A stretch of 7,810 nucleotides of DNA, taken from assembly GCA_944358665.1 (NCBI GenBank), contig CALVRP010000070.1, forward strand, positions 1 through 7,810. Reading direction: 5' to 3'. The stretch comes from an uncultured Bacilli bacterium (GTDB taxonomy: Bacteria; Bacillota_I; Bacilli_A; RF39; UBA660). Below, piece after piece: positions 1-6,512 of this stretch (positions are counted from its first letter, which is position 1; each line of letters opens with the position of its first letter). A program made the position numbers and the translations under genes. The notes beneath the pieces were generated by a model. That model saw only the letters and a list, made by a program, of their open reading frames with translations, was not told the DNA's origin and searched no databases.

Positions 1-1
1 A

Positions 2-142
2 TCTAATATTACTGATATTTATGAATTTACTGAAAAATTAAATAGAAGTTTAGATGGTGTCAAAGCTACAATTGATGGTAAAGAATACACGTTTAGTATT
101 AACTACAATCGCGGTAATAGAATAGAAATGACTGTAAAATAA
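2..142 (+). CDS. C-terminal end of an unrecognised protein (5' truncated)
   Basis: An open frame enters from the left edge and runs 46 codons to TAA at 140-142. The peptide begins SNITDIYEFTEKL and ends GNRIEMTVK. It has an alternating polar/hydrophobic pattern (KATIDGKEYTFSINY) that suggests beta strands, as in a small extracellular or lipoprotein domain, but I do not recognise a family and assign no function. It is probably the real end of a gene, because a strong hairpin terminator starts inside its stop codon and codon use resembles the rest of the window. It is convergent with the PASTA-protein gene, with 75 bp between the two stop codons. The start and all N-terminal features lie outside the window. 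Confidence 0.7.
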   Translation, partial: SNITDIYEFTEKLNRSLDGVKATIDGKEYTFSINYNRGNRIEMTVK

Positions 143-170
143 GGAGAATAGATAATTCTTCTTATTTTTT
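136..170 (+). terminator. Rho-independent terminator of the left-edge gene
   Basis: The 5' arm 141-149 (AAGGAGAAT) pairs with 155-163 (ATTCTTCTT) around the loop AGATA, with one G-U pair. A run of T follows at 165-170. Flanking A 136-139 and T140 can pair with A164 and the T-run, lengthening the stem. The stop codon TAA (140-142) is part of the hairpin. Confidence 0.8.
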
Positions 171-189
171 ATACACTAAAATAGAGTAT

Positions 190-213
190 AAAAAAAATGG
201 TTAATAATAACCA
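190..213 (-). terminator. Rho-independent terminator of the PASTA-protein gene (possibly bidirectional)
   Basis: The perfect 6-bp stem TGGTTA (198-203) / TAACCA (208-213) has a four-base ATAA loop. On the minus strand it begins five bases after the TAA stop (218-220) and is followed by eight Ts (complement of A190-197). On the plus strand ATTTTTA follows it, so it could also act as a second terminator for the left-edge gene. Confidence 0.75.
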
Positions 214-217
214 ATTT

Positions 218-2296
218 TTAATTTACATAAGTAATAGTAATAGTTGTACAACTTGATACACTAGAGCCATCACTTACTGATGAAGAGCAAACCGTTCCCG
301 GTTCTTTATTTCCGTTAGAACATGCACTAACTGGATTCCAACTAAATTTTAAATTTGGGTTGCTACCTTGAATAATTTGTTTTGTTTGCGCGCCAGTGTT
401 ACCCGCGCCTAAATTAAATGTATAATAATTACATGTAGTAGTAGAACCACCTGAACTACTAGAAGAACCGTTATTTGACGAACTTCCACTTGAGCTACTA
501 GAACTAGAGGAGCTAGAACCAGAAGATGATCCTTTAGAAGAATTACTACTTGAACTATTTGAACTACTAGATTTATTTGAGTTACTTGTCACCTCATTAC
601 GATTATTAGTTGCAATTACAAAGTTAATTGTATCACCTTTAGCAACTTTTTCACCAGCTTTAACGCTTTGACTAATTAATTTGCCATCATCAACACCGGT
701 AGAGTATTCAGTGGTAAATGTACAGTTAAGACCTAGTGAATTACATTGTTTTTTGATTTGCGACTCTGTTTTTCCATTAAAGTCTGGCACTTCAATAGCT
801 TTACCTTTAGATACATAGACTATTAATGTTTCGTCGGTTTTAATTTTTTTACCATAGTCTACAGAGAATTTTATAATATCGCCTTGCTGTACATCATCAT
901 CAAAATCTTCTTTTTCTTCATATTTAATTCCATATTTTTCCGCCCATGTTTTGAAAGCTGCTAAACTACTAAATTTCTTCATTTTTAATTTACCTTTTGA
1001 AACAACAATATCAACTGTTGTCTCTTCTTCAATAATATCGCCTTTCTTATAATTAGCAGATATTACATGACCACTTTTAATATTATCATCATAAGCATCG
1101 GAATAATTAATGTTTAAATTATTTAAAACCATCCATTTAGTAACCTCTGATAAACTCATGTTTTCAAGTTCTGGAACCTTTATTTCTTTGCCTTTAGAAA
1201 TAGTAACTGTTATTTTATCACCAGGATTTAGCTCGGTTCCAGTTTTTTCAGAAGTTTTAATTACGTCACCTTTAGCAACTTTATTAGAAAACTCATATTT
1301 AAGTTCATAACTAATAGCATTTCTATTCAAATACAAAGTTGCATGAAATAAATCTGTATTTTTTAAATTTTTTAATTTTATAGATGTTAAGTTTTCTTTA
1401 TTGCCTAAAGAAACAGTAAAGGTAAGATCATCATTTCTTTTCATGTTGCCTGATTTAGACTGATAAATAATTGTATCACGGTCGGCATCTAAATTTTCTT
1501 CAAAATTAACTGTTACCGCATTCAATAAGTTTTCATCAATTACTTCAACAGCTTCATCAATGTTCCAATCGGTCATATCGCTAATTATAACTTCTTTGTT
1601 ATAATCAGGGCCGTTAGAAACTTCAAAATTGATTTTATCTACTTCTTTAAGTAAAGTATTGGCGTCAATATCTTGTGAAATAATATCGTATTTATCGACG
1701 TTATCAGAGTGTTCAAATGTTTGATCATATTCAATATGGTTGGCGTCAGCCCAGTTAATAGCTTGTGTTAAGGTCATGCCAGAGAAATCTGGAACAGTCT
1801 CTTGTTTTGGCAAGGCCAAAATATTAGACATAACCGCTCCATTAAAGCCCATGAGAACAACAATCAAAAAACTAGCAATAATTTGAACAATATTTTTTCT
1901 GCTTTTATAAAAGACTACAAAACATATAACAATTAAGAAAATTAAAGAAGCATTAATGATTTGATATAATTGATCAACTTTAGTTACCGAATCTATTATC
2001 ATATAAAATAGAAAAGTTAAGGCAAAAAGAACAGTCATAGAAAGAATAATTCTGGTCACAACGTCTTTTTTTTGTTTATCTTCTATTTTTTCTATTTTAG
2101 CAGTTGGAACTTCACGTTTATAAACGTTTTTCTTTTTAGGTGTATCGTTAAAAAGGGTATCTTTTAGTTCTTGCCGTTTCCTTTCTAGTTCTTCTTCACG
2201 TAGTTTATTCATTTTTTCTTCTTCTTCCATGAGCTTTCTTTTTTCCGCTCTTGTTATATTTGTCTTTTTTTCTTCATTATATTTATTTTCATTCAT
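218..2296 (-). CDS. Kinase-less PASTA-repeat membrane protein, 3 TM, Cys-containing tail
   Basis: This 692-residue membrane protein is probably a peptidoglycan or muropeptide binder. Residues 5-47 are Lys/Glu-rich, likely cytoplasmic and helical or coiled-coil. Three hydrophobic segments follow at about 83-101, 113-130 and 136-162. Positive charges before TM1 and between TM2 and TM3 put the N-terminus inside and the C-terminus outside. Six PASTA-like repeats lie at about 167-231, 234-299, 303-368, 371-434, 436-498 and 500-564. Repeats 1 and 6 are canonical (VPDFSGMT, VPDFNGKT), 4 is close (VPELENMS), and 2, 3 and 5 are degenerate. A Ser/Asn/Gly linker (571-621) leads to a tail with Cys622, 659, 670 and 683. 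PASTA repeats usually follow a Ser/Thr kinase (PknB/PrkC) or transpeptidase domain, and neither is present. Start: ATG at 2296 has the Shine-Dalgarno AGGTG at 2307-2303, six bases away. An in-frame GTG at 2305 would add three residues but lies within that Shine-Dalgarno and has none of its own. The domain call is firm; the biological role is inference. Confidence 0.9.
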   Translation of the reverse strand: MNENKYNEEKKTNITRAEKRKLMEEEEKMNKLREEELERKRQELKDTLFNDTPKKKNVYKREVPTAKIEKIEDKQKKDVVTRIILSMTVLFALTFLFYMIIDSVTKVDQLYQIINASLIFLIVICFVVFYKSRKNIVQIIASFLIVVLMGFNGAVMSNILALPKQETVPDFSGMTLTQAINWADANHIEYDQTFEHSDNVDKYDIISQDIDANTLLKEVDKINFEVSNGPDYNKEVIISDMTDWNIDEAVEVIDENLLNAVTVNFEENLDADRDTIIYQSKSGNMKRNDDLTFTVSLGNKENLTSIKLKNLKNTDLFHATLYLNRNAISYELKYEFSNKVAKGDVIKTSEKTGTELNPGDKITVTISKGKEIKVPELENMSLSEVTKWMVLNNLNINYSDAYDDNIKSGHVISANYKKGDIIEEETTVDIVVSKGKLKMKKFSSLAAFKTWAEKYGIKYEEKEDFDDDVQQGDIIKFSVDYGKKIKTDETLIVYVSKGKAIEVPDFNGKTESQIKKQCNSLGLNCTFTTEYSTGVDDGKLISQSVKAGEKVAKGDTINFVIATNNRNEVTSNSNKSSSSNSSSSNSSKGSSSGSSSSSSSSSSGSSSNNGSSSSSGGSTTTCNYYTFNLGAGNTGAQTKQIIQGSNPNLKFSWNPVSACSNGNKEPGTVCSSSVSDGSSVSSCTTITITYVN
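434..586 (-). repeat. Low-complexity Ser/Asn/Gly linker coding tract
   Basis: About 51 codons are almost all Ser, with Gly, Asn and occasional Lys and Thr. They form a flexible extracellular linker between the last PASTA repeat and the Cys-containing tail of the membrane protein. Several serine codons (AGT, TCA, TCT, AGC and others) are mixed, so the tract is not a simple DNA microsatellite and looks maintained at protein level. Confidence 0.8.
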
Positions 2297-2343
2297 ATTT
2301 TTCACCTATAATAATTATACCTGATTATGGGCATAAACACTAT

Positions 2344-2372
2344 ATTATAAGGGGAAGTAACAGTAAACTTTA
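2344..2372 (-). promoter_or_regulatory. Candidate promoter of the PASTA-protein gene
   Basis: On the minus strand TATAAT occurs at 2349-2344, with a poor -35 (TAAAGT, 2372-2367) at a 17-base spacing. This gives an untranslated leader of about 40 bases. A second perfect TATAAT at 2319-2314 would start transcription almost at the Shine-Dalgarno and has only TAGTGT as -35, so it is less likely. A weak -35 suggests low expression or an activator; this is inference. Confidence 0.35.
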
Positions 2373-2374
2373 CT
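2362..2374. promoter_or_regulatory. Perfect 13-bp dyad in the divergent promoter region (possible operator)
   Basis: AGTAAA-C-TTTACT is a perfect inverted repeat. It covers the candidate -35 of the PASTA gene and lies upstream of both candidate promoters of the muramidase gene. A second dyad, TGATT-GA-AATCA, lies at 2389-2400. They could be regulator sites, but short AT-rich dyads also arise by chance and neither matches an operator I can name. Confidence 0.3.
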
Positions 2375-2420
2375 ATATTTGACAGCATTGATTGAAATCA
2401 GCTACTATTATTATTTTTTG

Positions 2421-2449
2421 TTGCACAAGATTTAATTCTTTGTTATAAT
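2421..2449 (+). promoter_or_regulatory. Strong sigma-A-type promoter of the lectin-muramidase gene
   Basis: The -35 TTGCAC (2421-2426) and -10 TATAAT (2444-2449) are 17 bases apart, and TG at 2441-2442 gives an extended -10. Transcription would start near 2456, leaving a leader of about 20 bases that holds AGGAGG (2464-2469), six bases before the ATG. A perfect TTGACA at 2379-2384 with a poorer TACTAT (2403-2408) at 18 bases may be a second upstream promoter. Confidence 0.75.
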
Positions 2450-2475
2450 GGTTTTAATATAGTAGGAGGTAATTT

Positions 2476-5007
2476 ATGCGTAAAGTTTTTTATTGTTTGC
2501 TTTTTATATCGGCTTTTTTTATGTTTGGGACTAATGTAAGTGCGGCCACAATAAAAGAAGGAGTTTATACTATTAAAAGTGCTTTAGATAATAATAAAGT
2601 AATTGATGTTTATAATGGAAATACAGTAGACCAAACTAATGTTCAACTATATTCGTCTAATGGAACCGTTTCTCAAAAATGGTATGTAAAACCTATTGAA
2701 GATGGTTATTATGAAATTACAACCATGCTTGATAACAGTAAATCACTTGATGTTGCCGGTGGTGGGAAAACAAGTGGTACCAATGTTCAAATATACTCAT
2801 CTAATAATACTGATGCTCAAAAGTGGTATATCAAAGATGCTGGTAATGGTTATTATTATATTATTTCGAAACGTAATGACTTGTATGTTGATGTTAAAGG
2901 CGGTAAGACTGCTGATAAAACGAATATTCAAATGTATAAAGGTAATGAAACTGCTTCTCAAAAATTTAAGTTTGTTGAAGAAGTTGAAGGAACACAATCA
3001 CTTGAAGATGGCGTATATAATATTAATAGCTTAGTTAATCCTGAACTATTAGTAAATGCTAAAGGTGAACTTGAAAATGGTACCAGTATTGCGTTAAATA
3101 ACAAAAATGAAGAATGGTCACAGTTATGGCGAATTAAATATTTAGGCAATGGGTATTATAGTATTATTTCTTATGCTAATGAAAATTTAGTTTTGGATGT
3201 ATCTGGCGGTAAAAAAGTTAATGGTACTAAAGTTCAATTATATAAATCGAATAATACTGATTCCCAAAAGTGGATTATAAAGGAAGAAAATGGATACTAT
3301 TATATAATTTCTGCTTTAGACAAAATGTATTTAGATATTAAAGACGGTAATATTAAAGAAAATAATACTTTACAAATTTATCATGGTAATGCCACTGATG
3401 CACAAAAATTTAGTTTTACTAAAATCGAGACATCTACAATTACTGATGGTTATTATACAATAAATAGTGCTTTAGACGAACAAAAAGTAGTTACAATAAA
3501 CTCTAATATAGCCATCAATGGTATGACTGCAGAACTTAAAACTGATAGAGATCTTAACTCTCAAAAATGGTATATTGAATATTTAGGTGATGGCTATTAT
3601 TCGGTAAAATCCGGGATTGAAGAAGATTTTGTTTTAGATGTTAAAGGTGGGTATACTACTAACGGAACCAAAGCTCAGTTATATGAATCTAATAATACTG
3701 ATGCGCAAAAATGGTATATTAAAGATGCGGGCGATGGATATTATTATTTTATTGCTCGTCATAGTAATAAATATTTAGATGTGACAAATGGAAATTCTGC
3801 TGAAGGAACACCAATCCAAACTTTTACGGGTAATGAGACTGTTTCTCAAAAATTTAAACTTAATTCTACAGCATTAAATGATAAAGAAATTATAAGTCAC
3901 ATATACGAAGAGGGATATTATACAATTTCTAGTAAACTTAATACAAGCAAAGTATTAGATGTCGCTGGTGGTAAAAAAATTAATGGCACTAATGTTCAAC
4001 TTTATAGTAGTAATAATTCTGTCGCACAAATTTGGTATTTCCATAAAGCAGAAGATGGTTATTATTATATTACAAGTGCTATGAATCCAGAAACCGCCTT
4101 AACAGCAGCAAATTCTAATATTGAAAATGGTGTCAACATTGAACTTTCAAAATATACTGGTTCAGACACTCAAAAATGGGGATTTCAAAACACTGGTGAT
4201 GGTTATGTAACTATTATATCTAAAGTAAATGGTTTAAAAGTTGATGTGGCAAACGATAGTATGGCAAATGGGGCCAATATTCAACTTTATGAGAATAATA
4301 ATACTGACTCACAAGCTTTTAAAGTAACTGCAAATACTACCCAAAAAATTTATGATGGTATTGATGTATCATATCATCAGGGTTCAATTGATTGGGCTAC
4401 CGTGGCAAACTCTGGTATTGGTTTTGTCATCATAAGAGCTGGCTATGGTGGTGATTGGACTTATCAAGATGATAAACAATTTTTACAAAATGTTGCCGCT
4501 TGTGAAAAATACAACATTCCATATGGACTATATTTGTATTCTTATGCAAGCGAAATTGATGATAGTGATACAAGCGCTCAGGCTGAAGCAAGGCATATGC
4601 TTAGGCTAATTAATCAAATAAAAGAAAATAATTATTCACCTAATATGGGAACTAAAGTATTTATTGACATGGAAGATGGTGGAGTGGTAAATGCTGGCAA
4701 AGATAAATTAACAAACGTTTCTGATACCTTCTGCAGTATTATTGAATCGAATGGCTATAGTTGTGGTGTTTATGCTAATAGAACTTGGCTAACTCAACAT
4801 TTAAACACACCAGAATTAGTAAAAAAATATGAAATATGGTTAGCAGAATATCTTCCTGTTGTAAGTCCATCATTTAGTTATGCAAAATCGCAAACACCAA
4901 TATATAACTTAACACCTATTAAATATTGGCAATTTGCTTCGGATGGTAAGGTTAATGGTATTTCTGGTAATGTTGATTTAAATTTAGGTTATGATATATT
5001 TGATTAA
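2476..5007 (+). CDS. Secreted GH25 muramidase with four ricin-type lectin domains
   Basis: This 843-residue exported cell-wall hydrolase is predicted to cut the MurNAc-GlcNAc bond of peptidoglycan. Residues 1-23 are a signal peptide (MRK, hydrophobic core, likely cleavage VSA|A). Four beta-trefoil RICIN domains follow at about 27-168, 177-316, 323-463 and 477-617. Each has three subdomains, seen as QxW or QxF motifs: QKW67, QKW115, QKF162; QLW216, QKW264, QKF310; QKW363, QKW411, QKF458; QIW518, QKW566, QAF613. The GH25 domain (about 626-843) begins YDGIDVSYHQG and is full length. Asp630, Asp731 and Glu733 (FIDMEDGG) match the family's active-site acids, and Asp834 (GNVDLN) its C-terminal aspartate. 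No LPXTG, SH3 or choline-binding region is seen, so wall attachment probably depends on the lectin domains. Sugar specificity cannot be read from sequence. The gene is monocistronic, with AGGAGG six bases before ATG and a strong promoter and terminator. It is divergent from the PASTA-protein gene. It could be a self-autolysin, a sporulation or division enzyme, or a weapon against neighbours; these cannot be told apart here. Confidence 0.93.
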   Translation: MRKVFYCLLFISAFFMFGTNVSAATIKEGVYTIKSALDNNKVIDVYNGNTVDQTNVQLYSSNGTVSQKWYVKPIEDGYYEITTMLDNSKSLDVAGGGKTSGTNVQIYSSNNTDAQKWYIKDAGNGYYYIISKRNDLYVDVKGGKTADKTNIQMYKGNETASQKFKFVEEVEGTQSLEDGVYNINSLVNPELLVNAKGELENGTSIALNNKNEEWSQLWRIKYLGNGYYSIISYANENLVLDVSGGKKVNGTKVQLYKSNNTDSQKWIIKEENGYYYIISALDKMYLDIKDGNIKENNTLQIYHGNATDAQKFSFTKIETSTITDGYYTINSALDEQKVVTINSNIAINGMTAELKTDRDLNSQKWYIEYLGDGYYSVKSGIEEDFVLDVKGGYTTNGTKAQLYESNNTDAQKWYIKDAGDGYYYFIARHSNKYLDVTNGNSAEGTPIQTFTGNETVSQKFKLNSTALNDKEIISHIYEEGYYTISSKLNTSKVLDVAGGKKINGTNVQLYSSNNSVAQIWYFHKAEDGYYYITSAMNPETALTAANSNIENGVNIELSKYTGSDTQKWGFQNTGDGYVTIISKVNGLKVDVANDSMANGANIQLYENNNTDSQAFKVTANTTQKIYDGIDVSYHQGSIDWATVANSGIGFVIIRAGYGGDWTYQDDKQFLQNVAACEKYNIPYGLYLYSYASEIDDSDTSAQAEARHMLRLINQIKENNYSPNMGTKVFIDMEDGGVVNAGKDKLTNVSDTFCSIIESNGYSCGVYANRTWLTQHLNTPELVKKYEIWLAEYLPVVSPSFSYAKSQTPIYNLTPIKYWQFASDGKVNGISGNVDLNLGYDIFD
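2554..4326 (+). repeat. Twelve tandem ricin-B subdomain repeats within the muramidase gene
   Basis: About 590 codons form twelve units of roughly 45-50 residues, grouped as four trefoils. The typical unit reads GYYxIxS...LDVxGG...GTxVQLYxxNxTxxQKW. DNA similarity survives in places: 2803-2859 and 3691-3747 match at 50 of 57 bases, the second subdomains of domains 1 and 3. This suggests growth by internal duplication of blocks larger than one subdomain. The repeats are protein-coding, not a CRISPR or intergenic array. Confidence 0.85.
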
Positions 5008-5055
5008 ATTGTATAAAAAGTCATTTTATATTAGTTATTTTTCATACATGGTTAT

Positions 5056-5090
5056 AAAGAATACAATTTTAGTATTCTTTTTTATTTTTA
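5056..5090 (+). terminator. Rho-independent terminator of the lectin-muramidase gene
   Basis: A perfect 9-bp stem, AAAGAATAC (5056-5064) / GTATTCTTT (5072-5080), has a seven-base loop. A T-run (through 5083, then ATTTTTA) follows. It lies about 50 bases after the TAA stop at 5005-5007. Confidence 0.85.
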
Positions 5091-5091
5091 T

Positions 5092-5127
5092 ATTAAAAAA
5101 GCACTAAAAGATATAACTTATAGTGCT
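5092..5127 (-). terminator. Rho-independent terminator of the DUF6056-like gene
   Basis: On the minus strand TAGTGCT pairs with AGCACTA (plus-strand arms 5100-5106 and 5121-5127). A further AAG/CTT pairing (5108-5110 with 5117-5119) lies inside the loop. The complement of A5095-5099 supplies a T-run after the hairpin. The stop codon (5118-5120) lies within the hairpin. It faces the muramidase terminator, separating two convergent units. Confidence 0.75.
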
Positions 5128-6225
5128 GATTTAATACCATTTATACCATAATATTTAGCAATATCGGAATTTGGCCATTCTTTTGAATTTGAATTTAAAT
5201 CTGTTAGACCATACATTGGATTATGAGAGTTGTTTGTGTAATATGTATTGAATTCAAGATCTGCCTTTTCTATATTGTTTTGTTTAATTTCTATTATTCG
5301 TTTTTTCCAAGTGTTTTGTAAAGTATTTATATCATTAAAAGCCAATAAATAACTGGAAGTAAAATATAAACATGATATTATAATTAAATTGTAAAATAAA
5401 TATTTAAAAAATTTATTATTATCATATATATCATATAGTAATATCATAAATGCAATAGTGGCGAATGTAATAACCCCAAACCATGCTCTAGGCGGAAATG
5501 TTGGTGATAGCATCATTGAATAAGTTGAAAAAAATGCGGCGATTAAAAAGATAAAAAATTTATAATTAATTTTTTTCTTTTTATAGATATAAATACTTAA
5601 TAGTATTGATATTCCGATAAATAGTGGTAGACAATAGTTGATTAAATTAATTGTATTATCTATAATTCGTTGAGAAATTTCGATTATCAAAGGTGTATTG
5701 TTTTGAAAATAATTTTCTCTAATAAAATTTCCTGGTGCAAGAATTAAAGTTGCAAAGCCAATTATACTTCCAATTAATGCACATTTATTATAGCCTGATA
5801 TCCTTTCGTGCTTATGTTGTTTTAAAATCATAAATCCTATAATAACTGTTATTAATCCAAAAGAAGTATTTTCATTAGTCCATCCGGCGATTATTCCTAA
5901 TATTAATATAGCTATATTTTTTATAATAGATGGTGTAGTGGTATCTTTTCTAATTAAATAAAGAAATAATAAGATAATTGTCATTGTCCATAAATAATTA
6001 CAAGCTCCAGTTAACCATAAAATCGTTTGACCAAATGCTGGTAGTAAAAACCATATAGCAAAGTGAATCAATAATAACATTAATGGTTTGTCTTCTTTTT
6101 CACCTTTAATATGAAGGTAAATTAAGTAAATAAATACAATGTACACGGCTGAATTAAATAAATTAAATATCCATTTTGGAAACATTAGGAAAAACTGAGC
6201 TATAGTATGAGCAACTGTTCTTCCA

Positions 6226-6230
6226 CCCCC
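6226..6230 (-). other. Frameshift site 2: five-base G/C homopolymer
   Basis: Upstream frame (minus strand) reads Tyr-Phe-Thr-Trp and would continue WKNSCSYYS to a stop. The downstream frame reads Gly-Gly-Arg-Thr-Val-Ala-His. With four Gs instead of five the join is TWGGRTVAH and the frame stays open to the natural stop. Confidence 0.75.
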
Positions 6231-6408
6231 ATGTAAAATAATGATTGATTTGATTTGTAATAATGTCTAATAAATTAGTCACTCTTTCTCCGTTTTTGCC
6301 AAAAGAATAGCTATAGTCATCTGCTAATAAAGGGGTTAACATATTTAAAATAAAAATACTTACGAATATACCAAATATGATTAAAATTTTTTGGTTTCGT
6401 TTTAAGGT

Positions 6409-6416
6409 AAAAAAAA
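6409..6416 (-). other. Frameshift site 1: eight-base T/A homopolymer
   Basis: The frame from the well-placed ATG (6433) passes AAG AAT TTT TTT TAC and ends soon after at a TGA. With seven Ts instead of eight it continues as ACC TTA AAA CGA into a hydrophobic helix and the ADDYSYSFG loop. The hydrophobic helix has no good start of its own in that frame. The first in-frame ATG (6342) lies at its far end, and TAA blocks the frame upstream (6423-6421). Confidence 0.65.
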
Positions 6417-6453
6417 TTCTTTATTTTCACCATTTTATCACTCCTTAAGTATA

Positions 6454-6482
6454 ATTATATCGTATGGGCAGTGAATTTTCAA
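6454..6482 (-). promoter_or_regulatory. Promoter of the DUF6056-like gene
   Basis: On the minus strand -35 TTGAAA (6482-6477) and -10 TATAAT (6459-6454) are exactly 17 bases apart. Transcription would start near 6447, very close to the Shine-Dalgarno (6446-6441), so the leader would be only about 14 bases. The intact promoter and RBS argue that the ATG at 6433 is the true gene start. Confidence 0.6.
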
Positions 6483-6512
6483 CATTAAAATATAACAACT
6501 TATAGTTTTTAT

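Larger units (their letters stand above)
5118..6433 (-). pseudogene. DUF6056-like polytopic membrane protein, interrupted by two +1 frameshifts
   Basis: The longest intact piece, ATG 6185 to TAA 5118, encodes 355 residues with many hydrophobic helices, but it lacks the true N-terminus. Coding resemblance continues upstream in other frames. From ATG 6433, with AAGGAG at 6446-6441 seven bases away, the frame reads MVKIKNFF up to an eight-base homopolymer (6409-6416). It continues one frame over as TLKRNQKILIIFG...LLADDYSYSFG...INHYFTW to a five-base homopolymer (6226-6230), then as GGRTVAHTIAQFFLMFPKW. Removing one base from each run gives a continuous 437-residue protein. In that numbering: first membrane helix about 15-33, acidic loop ADDYSYSFG from 37, GGRTVAH 69-75, GACNYLW 142-148, TNENTS 185-190, APGN 232-235, and a hydrophilic C-terminal tail. 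These features resemble the DUF6056/GT-C-like membrane proteins linked to surface-glycan modification; the family call is from memory and the function is inferred. It may be a real pseudogene, a phase-variable gene or two sequencing errors. As written, only fragments are translated. Confidence 0.75.

Noticed and set aside
434..586. Ser-rich tract as a DNA microsatellite causing phase variation
   Set aside because: Serine codons are mixed, with no long exact nucleotide repeat that would slip.
1110..1310. 66-codon open frame on the plus strand inside the PASTA-protein gene
   Set aside because: It is antisense to a well-supported gene, has no Shine-Dalgarno, and its peptide resembles no family; a shadow frame.
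2441..2457. Possible WalR-type box (TGTTAT-N5-TTTTAA) at the muramidase promoter
   Set aside because: The first half is simply the extended -10 element and the second half has a mismatch; in such AT-rich DNA this match is not evidence.
2696..3149. Three short open frames (plus 2696-3034, minus 2797-2997, minus 2958-3149) inside the muramidase gene
   Set aside because: All overlap the signal-peptide/ricin reading frame, which has clear repeated domains. Their length reflects the repetitive, AT-rich coding sequence.
2554..4326. Regularly spaced repeats that might suggest a CRISPR-like array
   Set aside because: Units are about 140-150 bp, diverged, and in frame with clear ricin-subdomain motifs; no short identical repeats with unique spacers.
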